Shown here piece after piece: positions 10,062-20,231 of a DNA stretch of 64,000 bases (within the stretch, counting starts at the first letter, position 1; each line of letters begins with the position of its first letter). The DNA comes from Oidiodendron maius Zn (taxonomy: Eukaryota; Ascomycota; Leotiomycetes; Myxotrichaceae). Both the position numbers and the translations under genes were made by a program. The notes under the pieces were generated by a model. It made no database searches. It worked only from the letters and a program-made list of their open reading frames with translations, and was not told where the DNA came from. Location of the stretch: positions 1,364,001 to 1,428,000 of the forward strand of contig KN832879.1 in NCBI GenBank assembly GCA_000827325.1, given 5' to 3'.

Positions 10062-10905
10062 TTAGCTGTCGGCAGTCGTAGTCGAGATGCCCAAACCAAA
10101 CTTAGTGCCATGTCTAGACTCGCTGCAAGAATACATTGGCCGCGCCCATTTAAGTACTATTCGGGGTTGTGGGAATGCGGATTTGTTTGGATGCTTCTCT
10201 GGTGCACGTTGCCTGGAGCCATGAAATCGATTGAGGAGAGATATAGAACCCGGGACTACCGAGCGCCGTCATGGTCATGGGCATCAGTAGATGAGAAGAT
10301 CGAATTTATGGACAGGGAAGCACGAACAATTCCTATAGTTTCACACATCGAAGCTAATGCCACACTTTCCAACAACCAACCTTTTGGCCGCGTATCTAGT
10401 GGCAGCGTACGAATTCGAAGCATTCTATGTCCAGCAGAATTTGTTGCGACAGATCAAGAGTTGACAAACTATTTTCAGATATCCAACAAGCATCCATTGC
10501 TTCTAGGCCACGAAATTCAGGATGCTACAAAATTATTACCTCGTTCATCAGAGCTGACGCATTTCCACGATCGGTGACGAGGGTAAACGGGGGGTTGGAC
10601 CCCAATTGCACGACAGGAGGACACATAGATGTGGAGGCAATTGGCGATCGAAAGTTATTCTTATTATACCTGACGCGAATATCTACGGAAAAGTTTTAGG
10701 TCTTGCTTTACGCAGAACGAGCGAAAGAGTGAAGTATGAGCGCGTTGGACTTTTCTCCCTGTACGCCGATAACGGATACTCACCTTTCGAGTCGCTCAGC
10801 GATTTTGAGACGGTACTGGAGCCGCATGATCGAGAGGAGGGCTGTAGAACAGATAGGGACATTACTATTACGATAATTTGGACTGAGATAATATCCATGA
10901 CTTGC
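10062..10905 (+). pseudogene. HET-domain protein, C-terminal relic
   Basis: The plus strand encodes the region that follows the HET domain in fungal HET proteins: S-A-M-S-R-L-A-A-R-I-H, then Y-S-G-L-W-E-C-G-F, then L-L-W, then Y-R-A-P-S-W-S-W-A-S-V-D. A later segment (G-H-I-D-V-E-A-I...L-F-L-L-Y-L) is in a second frame. The tail G-L-A-L-R-R-T...Y-E-R-V-G-L-F is in a third (stop near 10911). At least two frameshifts lie near 10570 and 10670. The N-terminal HET domain (Y-x-A-L-S-Y-x-W-G, W-I-D-x-x-C-I-N) is absent from the 200 bp upstream, so this is a truncated, broken copy. Intact relatives trigger heterokaryon incompatibility cell death. An intact HET gene lies 15 kb further on. Confidence 0.75.
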
Positions 10906-10960
10906 CCATAAATCTTCCTACGCCCTGACCCAATAGTTTTTACGGCAATAACAGGAGGAC

Positions 10961-10985
10961 CTGCACTGTAGCTGATACAGTGCAG
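10961..10985. repeat. Perfect 10-bp-stem inverted repeat
   Basis: CTGCACTGTA, a GCTGA loop, then TACAGTGCAG. It lies about 50 bp after the HET relic. Function unknown; it could fold as a hairpin in RNA or mark the end of a degraded element. Confidence 0.5.
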
Positions 10986-11398
10986 TAAATAGGGGTGACT
11001 GGAAGACTAAAATGCATTGTAGGAGATTTTCAAGCAGTCAAATCGCTGGTTCTAGCGAGCATAGGGTTTAGAGAAAGAGGGTTGATTTCCGATTGGGTTA
11101 TTTCTCAGCCTTTATATTTTATAGCTAACTTACTAGTATTTCAAAAGCTAGCGTTTAGTCTTGTAAATACAGACACTATTATCTTCTTCTTCCTATACCC
11201 GTGATTACACTACTTAGAACCCCGTGCTCCTACAGTATCCAAGAAGGCACCCAGTTAGTAAGTCTTTGGACTGGAATAGTCAGATGGGTCCTAGATCTGT
11301 TTAATAGCTTGCAGCATATATAGTATACATTTCTCCTAACCCTAACTTCAACCTGGCTACACAACTCTAGTGCCCTTTTTGCCAGATGTAAAACGACC

Positions 11399-11635
11399 TC
11401 AAAAGGAGTCTCTTTTACACTTCTTCGTCCCTACTATTGCTTCTGTAGGGCATGCAGGTACACCAACACCACACTCAATACATTCTTGTGGATTAATCAC
11501 CAAGGGTGATTTGGTGGGGTGGCTCTTAGGAAGAGGTGCTGCGATAGCTGTGTTTCCAGCAAAGAAGATGACCAGAAGCGCAGCAAGAAAGAGGTTAAAT
11601 CTAGAGAGCTTTCCAGACCTAGGACAGGTTGCCAT
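11399..11635 (-). CDS. Tiny secreted ORF with ferredoxin-like motif (78 aa)
   Basis: A 78-codon ORF. Residues 12-33 form a strong signal-peptide-like hydrophobic stretch ending A-I-A-A, followed by P-L-P-K. The second half contains C-I-E-C-G-V-G-V-P-A-C-P-T-E-A-I. This matches the 4Fe-4S ferredoxin signature C-x2-C-x2-C-x3-C-P except that the third Cys is Gly, and a further Cys occurs near the C-terminus. Complete bacterial-type ferredoxins are intracellular and need all four ligands, so this copy could at most bind a 3Fe cluster or none. The plus strand is also open here (11370-11663), which lowers confidence that the minus frame is the coding one. It may be a real small secreted protein, a fragment of a transferred ferredoxin, or chance. 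Confidence 0.4.
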   Translation of the reverse strand: MATCPRSGKLSRFNLFLAALLVIFFAGNTAIAAPLPKSHPTKSPLVINPQECIECGVGVPACPTEAIVGTKKCKRDSF

Positions 11636-11663
11636 GATTGGATCTTGGAAGCTCGGAGAGTAA

Positions 11664-12966
11664 GGAGGTAAAATCGCGGTTAGCCGAAATGGAAAATGGA
11701 CTGCGCTAACAAAGTGGCGACAGTTATGAAGCTATAGTGGATCTCTAGATTTCTGAGGTAGGAAAGTGGGTCTATATATACTAGCTCCAAGGTACAAAGA
11801 AAGAATACAGTCCGTTAGAGAAGCTCCTTCTAATGATCCTAATATCCCGTTCTCTTGCTGGATTTGTCAAAATACCGGTATATCCTTGCGCGAGGGTAGA
11901 ATTCCTGCTCCTACGTTTCAATATCTACTCCTATATTTCAATATCTACTGCTACGCCTCACCATGTGCCTTAGCCCAAAATTCTTAGCGAAGGACTATCA
12001 AATGCGATAGGACGGCGCGATTGATAGGTAGCACCTGAACGTACTTAGCACTAGTCTAGAGGCACATAAAACACGTACGCCCCAAACGCAAACTTCTCAC
12101 TCCATAGCCGCACTGGTACTAAGAAACGTGGTGTTAACTCGGGCACCCTTGTCACTGATCATGCTTGCTATTGGATGCAGGACTTGGTGGGATTAAATAG
12201 GCTCCCTTCGCTGGACACCATGTGCTGTGCGGCGTGGTAGGTGACAACACGCTTTTTGCTACAAATCATGTCACACACGCGACGGTGAAGAATAGTGCAG
12301 GTGCTGTAAGTTTAGGTCGGTGAAGCATGGCTCGGTCGGGGTGAGGGATAGCGGATTCCATGTTAACATAGGAGATGTTAAGTTTTGGTGTGCTCATGTT
12401 TCAACGTTCGTATCGCCGTCCACGTGTAGGTGGCAGTTCTATTGGTGGATAGCCTAGTTATAAGAAGATTAAGCCAAAACACTCGTTGCAACTATGCCTT
12501 CGGCCCCATCAGCCGCAGGAGTTCAGTATTCTCTTTGTCTCTCTCTATATTTGAAATTTGTTTATATTCAAGTACGACTTTTAAGTACGACAAAATGACA
12601 TGTCGTGTCTGACGAGTACAAGGCTGAAGTTGACTGTGGAGGAAGATTTAGCCATGATGTTGTACGCCGGTCGTTCATATCACAGGATGTGGCCGGGCAG
12701 CAGCCGGAGTTCCTTTTCCCGGGTCATACAAGTGGTTCATCAAGCATCAGGTTCTTAGCAGGCAGGTACTCATTGCAATAGGCATGTGGCGTACTTGCCC
12801 GAGCGAATTACACGCATAATGGCTTGTAGCAAGATGGGGCACATCGGGTTTCAGGCGGACTTCTTTTTGATCTTCACACTGATTCATCATGAACAGAATA
12901 AGTCTTCATATTCTGCATCAATTGCTAGTCACACACAATCTATTGCTTCATGTCGCAGTATCCCAT
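11664..12966. other. Gene-poor stretch
   Basis: About 1.3 kb with only short unsupported ORFs. Two nearly identical 15-bp tracts (CTCCTA-yrTTTCAATATCTACT) stand next to each other near 11910-11950. No RNA gene recognised. Confidence 0.4.
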
Positions 12967-13715
12967 CTAGAATTTGACGTAACCCTTCCCTTTGACAAAG
13001 GTAGCATGCCACGGCACTTCTACCTCTCCGCTCGCGAGTTGAGCGAAGAACTCGGCATGCGCGTCGCCGTCAAGCTGCATGCCCTTCAGGCTGCCATCGG
13101 CATTGCGCTCATCGGCGTAGAAGAAGCTGCTGGGAGCATTAGTCATCATCCATATCCTCTTCGGGTCCAAGTTGGAACTCACCGGTAGCCAAGCTGGGAG
13201 TACTGAGTGTCCGCCGCGCCAATAAGATAGGCAGAGGCCGACTTACCAATGCCCAAGGTCACTGTGAGCAGAATCGGGCCAATCCCAGTGTTCTGCTTGT
13301 TGCCCGTGTAGATAAACACCTTCTTGGCGTGCTTTGGGAGGGTCTCCCAGCCCTTGACAGCTTCTTGGGCAGCCGAGTAAACAGACACGGTATTGGTGTT
13401 GAGGTTGGCTGCAAGGCTCTCCGTTGGGATGGAGAAGAGGTTGTCACCCGCAGGCGGCGTGAGGGCTGCAGCGTTGTACACCACGACGCTCGGCGCGTTT
13501 TGGAACTCCGCCTTGACGGCATCAAAGACTGCCGGAACCGATGAAGGGTTAGACAAGTCTGCCTTAACAGACAGATAACCCTCTGCGGTCTTGCCACCTG
13601 TGGCCTTGCGAGAAGCGACAGCCACAAGATAGCCTGTGTTGGCAAATTGCTTGGCGACCGCGGCACCGACTCTGGGGCCAGAGCCGAGGATGAGGACGAC
13701 GGGCTTAGAAGACAT
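12967..13715 (-). CDS. Atypical short-chain dehydrogenase/reductase (231 aa)
   Basis: Two exons, complement(12967..13129, 13183..13715). The 53-bp intron has a GTGAGT donor, an ACTAAT branch and a CCCAG acceptor in phase 2. The start M-S-S-K-P-V-V is chosen because the Rossmann beta-strand begins at once; an ATG at 13754 would add 13 residues. The dinucleotide loop is G-S-G-P-R-V-G (residues 11-17), and V-V-V-Y-N-A-A (N-A-G equivalent) follows in the middle. The usual catalytic Y-x3-K is not evident; the region instead reads G-I-G-K-S-A-S-A-Y-L-I-G-A-A, followed by F-F-Y-A-D-E-R. It probably binds NAD(P)H in the cytosol; the substrate is unknown and the loss of the Tyr/Lys pair leaves catalysis uncertain. 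Its start lies some 300 bp from the stop of the co-oriented Zn2Cys6 regulator. Confidence 0.85.
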
Positions 13716-13813
13716 GCTGTTGTAGTTGCTGTAGAGAGGTGGAAGTATGAACAAGATGCTTGCTGCTGCTGTGTGTAAGTGAGATCCAGTAGATTGTCCA
13801 AGGAATTCATCCT

Positions 13814-13821
13814 TATTTATA
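13814..13821 (-). promoter_or_regulatory. TATA box of the SDR gene
   Basis: The minus strand reads GTATAAATAAGG about 100 bp upstream of the ATG at 13715, a near-consensus TATA element. Confidence 0.5.
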
Positions 13822-14021
13822 CGCTGACATAGGTCTTCGCAAATTCTCTTCAGCCTGACAAACAGTAACGTTGGCTTCTCAATGTCTACCTCGTTGCTAA
13901 AGCATTACCTTCAACCGTGCGCCAATTACATGAACTCATGACGAGGCGCGCTGAGTGATGCTCGCGCGCGGGATGTGGATTTCGGGCCATGAGACCCACA
14001 ACCCGCGCGGGTTTCCAAACA

Positions 14022-15833
14022 TCAGACCAACAAAGACACATATCCCAAGCTACAGACGCACGCCGCAAAGTCTGTGTCGATGGTCAGCCCGTCTCTGCAC
14101 TTCCAGACGTTCTCCATAATCTCCAGTGCCTTCCGCGCGGCTCCAAAAAGTCGATGCGGGACCAGCGCATTGGCCATGGCCCGAAGGCGGCATTCCTCCC
14201 CGGGCTCGGCCAGGCAGCCGACTATGCAGAAGGGCCACACCATGGTCCGCAGCAGCTCGGGTGTTGGCATCTGCTCAAGCAGTGCTAGTACTCGTACTAC
14301 GTTCTCCCGGACCCCGGCGCTCCCGGGCTGCCACCCAGAGACCACAACTGAGAGGTAGAGCAATGCGGCGTGCGCCCAGACACGGGTGACAAATGCGGTG
14401 CAGCCGCCCGGCATAGGCGGCAAGTGGTCGTTGTAGAGGGTGAACAAGCCGAGCCAGTGGGTCTTGGGCGTGTTTGCTGCGGCGTCAAGGCGCGCAAGGT
14501 TACCAAGGAGTGCCTGCTTGATTGCCGACGCGCGCGCCACCAGCTCCATCGTGTCGAGCTGGCCGGCCTTTCTTATTGACTTCTTCCACGTGTCGAGCGC
14601 AGATATCTCGCCGATCTGCAACATGACCCAGTTCTCGCAGCCGATAAAGTCCTCGAGGTTCAGAGGTCTCTCGTCGGGGCTGCCACCATTCGTGAGGAGT
14701 TGAGCGTGATACTCGAGCAATCTAGGCGGTTCCTCCGTGCATGTGCTGATGATAATGTCGTCAACGATCAGAAGCGCGGAGTAAAATCGGAAAGCTGCTT
14801 GGTCGGAGCTCCAGGCTCCGCTCTGTTGAGACTTTATAGCCCAGAGTGGCCGTCCCATTTGACTCAGGACACCGTAGAAAGTCGGCAACTCGCCGTCCCC
14901 AATGACATTATCTGCAGCCCGAAAGATCTGTTTTAACAGTGTAATGGCCGCACTAAGGTGCTTTTGACAGTTCTCGAAGTTCCCAACCGAGATCTCGAAC
15001 CGTTGTAGCTGGATAATGTTTCCCATAATTCGGGAGGTCTTGATTATTAGGTCCTGCGTGTTGCTTGAAGCAACTTCCTCGAGATTGTGATGTAGCATCA
15101 TAAAGGTTACACCCATCTGCTTCAGAAGCTTTTCCCAAGCAAGCGTCTTGCATACGTTGGGCCCTGAAATAGCGCCATCCAGGGCGACTGAGACAAAGTA
15201 TGTGCTAAGGCAAAGTGTAGTGTGCCACATGGCCTGATTGCCTACAACAAGCTCCATGATCCAGGAGCGCCCACCCTCAAGCAGTAGAGGCTTGTAGAAG
15301 GGGAATAGAAACGGGAAGAAGTGGTCAAAGTAGAACATCATGAAGCGGCGGTCAAGCTCTGAGTCACCCGGTTTACCATCAGATACGTTGCCTATAGACG
15401 ACCTATCCAGCCTATTCCAGAAATCTTGATGTGCACTGCTTGATATTGGCTCGGTGCTAGGTCGCGTACGCATAGAGGTCCAGCTAGGACTGGAGTCTAG
15501 AGTCGGCTCGTCACGAAAGGGCGGGCACTTCGACGCTCTCTGTTCATTGAGTCCGCCCGTAGCCAGCCCGGCGTCGTTGTCGGGCTCGGCGGCAATGGGT
15601 TCCAGGACATCCATCGGCAGAGTACCGCGACGGCGCGCGGCAGCACTCTTGACCTCGCGCTTGACCTCTTCGGCTTTCTCTTTCTGCCCAAATCCGCCGT
15701 CCATCCATGACGGCTTCTCGTTGCCGAAGTGACAGGTAATCTGCAGCGCTGAGCAGTTCCTGCACACTGGCCGTATCTCATCGCACCGCTTTTTCCTCAA
15801 CCGGCACGTCCAGCAGCCGTCGTAGCTCTTCAT
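14022..15833 (-). CDS. Zn(II)2Cys6 transcription factor (603 aa)
   Basis: A single-exon ORF of 603 codons. Residues 7-34 are a perfect binuclear zinc cluster, C-x2-C-x6-C-x6-C-x2-C-x6-C, with the basic run R-L-R-K-K-R between the second and third cysteines. A charged linker follows (around residues 50-75, many K/E/R), then a low-complexity segment. From about residue 165 there is a helical region of the Fungal_trans_2 type (F-M-M-F-Y-F-D-H-F-F-P-F-L-F-P-F). This family acts in the nucleus as pathway-specific regulators binding CGG-type half sites. It lies between the SDR gene (downstream) and the amidohydrolase gene (upstream, about 0.85 kb), all on the same strand, so it may control one or both. 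The target is inference only. Confidence 0.92.
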   Translation of the reverse strand: MKSYDGCWTCRLRKKRCDEIRPVCRNCSALQITCHFGNEKPSWMDGGFGQKEKAEEVKREVKSAAARRRGTLPMDVLEPIAAEPDNDAGLATGGLNEQRASKCPPFRDEPTLDSSPSWTSMRTRPSTEPISSSAHQDFWNRLDRSSIGNVSDGKPGDSELDRRFMMFYFDHFFPFLFPFYKPLLLEGGRSWIMELVVGNQAMWHTTLCLSTYFVSVALDGAISGPNVCKTLAWEKLLKQMGVTFMMLHHNLEEVASSNTQDLIIKTSRIMGNIIQLQRFEISVGNFENCQKHLSAAITLLKQIFRAADNVIGDGELPTFYGVLSQMGRPLWAIKSQQSGAWSSDQAAFRFYSALLIVDDIIISTCTEEPPRLLEYHAQLLTNGGSPDERPLNLEDFIGCENWVMLQIGEISALDTWKKSIRKAGQLDTMELVARASAIKQALLGNLARLDAAANTPKTHWLGLFTLYNDHLPPMPGGCTAFVTRVWAHAALLYLSVVVSGWQPGSAGVRENVVRVLALLEQMPTPELLRTMVWPFCIVGCLAEPGEECRLRAMANALVPHRLFGAARKALEIMENVWKCRDGLTIDTDFAACVCSLGYVSLLV

Positions 15834-16679
15834 TACGATGGCTGAGTGGCTGGCAGTGCGGCTGTGGCGATACTCGGAATGTCCGTGCGATTGACGGACG
15901 CCTAGATCGACTCAGGGACAGTATAACCGAGACCAGGGCGCCACGTAGTACATTACCTGGTTTGGTTAGAACATTATATATAAATATATATCGACGGCCG
16001 TATAGCTAAGTGGCCAGCTAACTAGTGATAACAGATATCCAGAATAGATAGCGATAAAATATCTTGCCCCTAAGCTAGTTGTCAACCGGAGTACACGTGA
16101 TGTTAGTCACTAGAATCATTGGATTTAAAGCCACCAATGCACCATTCTTGTCTAGTTTTAACCGAGTCAACTTCCCCCAAATCTCATATTGACAATTAAG
16201 CCCGGCTGGCTTCTATACCGCGCTGGGTATGTTGCATTACAAGGAATCTGATTCGATACTCTCCGTACGATCTTCACGAATTGCCTAAAGGGGCTGTCTA
16301 CAGCTTCGTACGACCGGACCGCGTGTCAGTCGGTATAGCCGATCTGTTGCATCATAGGAATTAGGGTGTATATGCTCCCAAATATCAATCTTCATAGACG
16401 CAGTCTTGATTAGTTGAATCCATTTGTAATTGTCCGGCAGATCCTTGAGGCTCTAAGACACCGGGGAACGCCTATATCCCTTTAATAGAGCGCCGGCGGG
16501 GGCAATGACCGTTCTCGTTAGCTAGCTCATAGCTATTATAGAACTTTCCTTAAAATCTTTCTAAGTTGCATAACGACTGTCTGATTATCACAATCACTAC
16601 CGTGCAAACTATTACACTACTTTCGAGCTACTCACACCCATTACGCTACATTATCTGTAGACACTAGCATCTCTAAGCA
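15834..16679. other. Intergenic, regulator promoter
   Basis: About 850 bp with an AT-rich TATATATAAATATATAT run near 15977-15991 on the plus strand. The stretch presumably carries the promoter of the Zn2Cys6 gene (minus strand) and the 3' region of the amidohydrolase gene. No other gene seen. Confidence 0.4.
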
Positions 16680-17771
16680 CTATAGCCCGAACAGCTTCTT
16701 CGCATTCCCCGCATAAACCTCTTTGATGGTATCCTCTGTCCACATCTCCCCTGCCCCCTCGTCCATCTTTTTAATTAATGTCTTCGCCAACGGCAACGGC
16801 GTCCAGCAGTAGTCACTTCCATAGACTAGCCTGTCCGGTCCTACAATCCTCAATAACGCATGAATCATGTCCGGCCACGGCAGCCCAGCAAGATCAAAAT
16901 GAAACCTCTCTCTGAGGAGCCGTTTCATTTCAGCAGAATTCATTCTGCCGCCAAAGAAATTTTGCAAGGCGACGGCAACACGCTCAAGAACAGGAGGAAG
17001 CAGGCATCCTGCGTGAGACATGATGAATCTGATTTCAGGACAGCGAGTTACGGTCCCGGAGACGAGCAGATTGGCAACTGCTCGGGTCTCGTCAAACATG
17101 TATTCTAGGAGACCTGAAGGGATTTGCAGTGGGTTGACGACGGTCAGGCTCGGTTCGGATCTTGCGTCTGAAGCGGTGTCATGAGAGTGGGCATGGGATA
17201 TAATCTTGCAGGATGTCGGATGCATGAGAAGGATAGCTTTGCGCTCATTTAACTTGTCGAAAATGGGATCCAGAGCTTTGTCCCCCATGTAGATGCCATT
17301 AGCATTGGAAAGCACGCAAAACCCGATGGCACCGAGGGTGTCGAGAGCATAGTCAATTTCGGCTAGAGAGTCTGGGATAGAAGGAAGCGGGAGAGAGGCA
17401 AAGAAGCGGAAGTGGTCAGGGTGCGCAGCGCATATTTCGGAAAGCTCCACGTTGGTGGTGCGGGATATTTCTTTCGTGAGAGGCGCATCGAACGGCCGGA
17501 GGTAGGTACCTGGAGTGCTAATGCTAAGGATTGCGGTGGTGATGTTGGTTTCTTTCATCATGGAGATATGTTGTTCTGGTGTCCATTCCTAAAAAAAAAT
17601 GTTAACTGGAGATTTCTAATAGGTGAGATCTTTGAGTTGTCCAACAGGTATTTCAGGCCACCCATCTGGATTTTGATGACCGGTCTGGACGAGAAATTCG
17701 CGATACTTGGGAGTGATAGCATGAGTATGAACATCAACGCGTTCTAATATAGCGAAGTTGATTGAAGACAT
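16680..17771 (-). CDS. Amidohydrolase-2 family metal-dependent hydrolase/decarboxylase (344 aa)
   Basis: Two exons, complement(16680..17588, 17646..17771). The 57-bp intron has a GTTGGA donor, a GTTAAC branch and a T-rich TTTTAG acceptor in phase 0. The first exon carries the metal motif D-V-H-T-H (His15 and His17). Exon 2 has further expected ligands: the M-H-P-T His near residue 165, S-H-A-G near 234 and the Asp of Y-G-S-D-Y near 301. This layout is that of the ACMSD / 6-methylsalicylate-decarboxylase-like branch, TIM-barrel enzymes that remove carboxylates from aromatic or muconate-type substrates. Length is normal for the family. The first-exon donor is not consensus, but the joined P-E-I-P-E-W-T-P-E-Q-H sequence is typical. 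The substrate is unknown; with the neighbouring SDR and regulator it could form a small catabolic or secondary-metabolism group (inference). Confidence 0.87.
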
Positions 17772-18255
17772 GGTTGGCCAAATTGTTATACGTAATGAAA
17801 TGTAGATAAAGCAGTCAATGTTTTGAAGGAAATGTGTGTTAAATGAACAAAAAAGATGGGGAGTTCTTGTCTTTTAAACCTCCAGTTTCGAATGCGACTC
17901 CACCTAGCCAAACAACGAGCGCGCGGTGACTAATCTACTATATAATCGGCTACGATATACCCTACTTTTGCCGTAGCTAAGCAGTATGCTAGAATATATA
18001 GGACAATCTATAGGTAGCGAGTTTCTATGTGGAGTAAGAGTAAAGTGGCCAATTAACATAGTCCCACCGCCGTGCGTTTATATCGGTACATTGTTAGAGA
18101 CTAACTATTCGAGCCCTCTCTGGGATCGACGTGGCTGATCTCACTTCACCTGCTGCGGAATGTGATTTTTAAGAAAGATGATGGGCGGTTTCAATAGTTA
18201 AGGATCGGCATCGTAAGCCCCGGGCGGCCAAGTTGTTCGGCTGAGCGCATTGTGC
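17772..18255. other. Intergenic, AT-rich
   Basis: Promoter side of the amidohydrolase gene followed by AT-rich DNA. No gene seen. Confidence 0.4.
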
Positions 18256-18338
18256 GCGCGGCTTGTGGATCCAAACCACAAGCGGTCTACATGAACCAAC
18301 ACGCTTGCAAGGCTCATCGCGCGCGGCTTGTGGGTCCC
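18254..18338. repeat. Short direct repeat around GCGCGCGGCTTGTGG
   Basis: GCGCGCGGCTTGTGG(A/G)TCC occurs near 18254 and again near 18319, about 65 bp apart, at the edge of the decayed locus that follows. It may be the trace of an insertion or a tandem duplication. Confidence 0.45.
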
Positions 18339-18379
18339 CGAGTCTAAAACTGGGAACCCCTTCTGTTGCGGTACTGTAT

Positions 18380-19345
18380 AGGAGCCGGAGACGAGACGTG
18401 CTACCGCCTCGAAGCCCCAGCCTCGAAGCCGAACCCGCAGCAAAGTCGCTGACCAGGCAGAGGAAGCGAAAGTCAAGCCCCCCTTCACCCCTCCCTCGCC
18501 AGAGTCCGCCAAGCGTCGGCGGATGTCCACCTTCATAGAAGATGCAGCAGCAGCTGTTAGCGAAGGTCACTCAGACGATTAAAGATATCCCGACTCTCGA
18601 TGATATCATATTTGTCTGGGAGCGGCTCGCGTGTTTGGGGCTTCAGATGCTGGTCAAGATGGGTCCGTCCAGGATCTAAGCCCCTACAATCCATCGCTAT
18701 GGCATTTGCATCGGCGTCCACCAGAAGGTCGAGAGGTGGGCCAAGCGAAAGTTCGAGAATATGGTCCAGAGAAAAAAGCCCTGGGTGATGATCAACGGAA
18801 GGGCGTGTTCCCGCTCCTGCCCAAGGCGCTGCAGGAGGATCAGCAAGTGCTCAATTTCAAGACGTTCGCTTGGCCGCTCTAGCTAACTTGATCTTCCAAA
18901 GTGTTCAACGGCTTAGAAAATCCCAACTTGACCTCTTTCTTGATCGCATTAATACTGAATTCCCCTGCTTGAAAGACGATCGCCAAGGCCTCTCTGACCA
19001 TCTCTTGTATTTTATAGAGCATGGCAGCCTTCCAGCACACAAGCCATGCGTCGAATTACTATCCCGGGACCAGCTAAAATCAAAGCGTTTTTAGGGACTG
19101 GTCACTGAGGGATCTGTTCGAACCCTGTGGATTACCCATGACAAAATCTTCTGACGAATCTCTTCCTTCAACGCCGGAACCAGACTCAAAAGCAGATTTC
19201 CTCCGTGATAATAGTGACAGGGCAGATACTCTCGGCCTTTCTTGGGCGGAATTACCGTCAGGCTTAGACAACCTCAGGGATGGCGCTGTTGGGCGCAGTC
19301 CAGTGCTACGGGCATGGCATCCTGGTATAAAGAAAAAGGTGGTAT
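18380..19345 (+). pseudogene. Decayed coding locus of unknown family
   Basis: Several plus-strand segments look coding but lie in different frames. One contains E-A-K-V-K-P-P-F-T-P-P-S-P-E-S-A-K-R-R-R (about 18450-18580). Another reads I-K-D-I-P-T-L-D-D-I-I-F-V-W-E-R-L (18570-18680). A third reads Q-R-L-R-K-S-Q-L-D-L-F-L-D-R-I and C-L-K-D-D-R-Q-G-L-S-D-H-L-L (18870-19094). A last one is acidic and Ser-rich (19138-19345). No convincing splice sites join them, and each ends at a stop. I do not recognise a family. It could be a host gene or an element-borne ORF that has decayed. Confidence 0.3.
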
Positions 19346-19758
19346 GTTAGTAAATAAGCGATGGAAATTATGGTATTTACGTAATTCCGTTAGAAACCGA
19401 TGGTAGGTTAGTAAATAACCGTTAATTTTATTAGATAGTATTCAATGCATCCCATCAACGCACATGGGCAGATGTACCGTGGCTCAGCAGACTCAATATT
19501 AGCTGAAGTTATGGACATCTGTAGAGATAGAAGAAAAGGAAAAGTTAAATCCCGATGACTCTATTAACAAGGAAAGAAAGTTTCTTGCTTGAGGAGGAGA
19601 TCGAATCCTTGAGACAATTAATTAGAGGTGGAAAAGCTCAAAGAGTCCGAGTATAGTATATGAATTAATCTTCTATACGTCCGATTTTAGGTCCCTTAGC
19701 CGGTGACTAACACAGCTACACTGTTTGATACATGACTTGGCCATTAACTAGGCACCCA
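19346..19758. other. Intergenic with short AT-rich repeat
   Basis: Begins with an imperfect repeat of GTAAATAA-CGATGG / AACCGATGGTAGGTTAGTAAATAACCG (about 19347-19425). No gene seen. Confidence 0.35.
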
Positions 19759-20231
19759 TCACAACTGACAGATCATCGATACAAGCAAACCAAGCGCTAG
19801 TACCGGCCCCCAGCCTCTTCCAACTCTAGATCCTGCACCTTTCGAAAATTGCCCTTCGCACCCAAACCCGGTGACATTTGGAGACGCTAGCAAGCACGAC
19901 CAGATCTCCGATTCCTGTGCCCGATTTGTGGCATTGCAGTACACCTAGATAGCTACAATTAGTATACTGTGCGGAGCGAATATTTGTCGTATAAATGAAG
20001 CATGATAGGAAGGAAGGGATGAATTACCCAACAGTTAGAGACACCATCAGTGTTGCCAAATTCAGCAATTGGGTTTCCAGCGCAGCAAGATGCAAGAACA
20101 CTCTGACCGATGGTAGCGTTGCCATTGTCGTAACTTGATGTTCCACACGACATTGGGAAAGGGAGCTCAGGCAGCGAGCCCGCAGTCCCTTGGCATGCTG
20201 GAGGAACGGCGGTACTGTTTGTTTGAGCCAT
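19759..20231 (-). CDS. Small Cys-rich protein with hydrophobic tail (129 aa)
   Basis: Two exons, complement(19759..19944, 20028..20231). The 83-bp intron has a GTAATT donor and a CTATCTAG acceptor in phase 0. It encodes 129 residues with many cysteines (C at about 13, 29, 49, 50, 67, 70, then two in the second exon), N-x-S/T sites, and a C-terminal hydrophobic run (G-P-V-L-A-L-G-L-L-V-S-M-I-C) after a small-residue/basic stretch. That tail resembles a GPI-anchor signal or a tail anchor. Without the upstream in-frame extension (ATG at 20360, no signal peptide either) there is no N-terminal signal, which is odd for a GPI protein. An unrecognised first exon could exist. Family unknown. A MITE lies about 0.2 kb upstream of the ATG. 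Confidence 0.6.
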
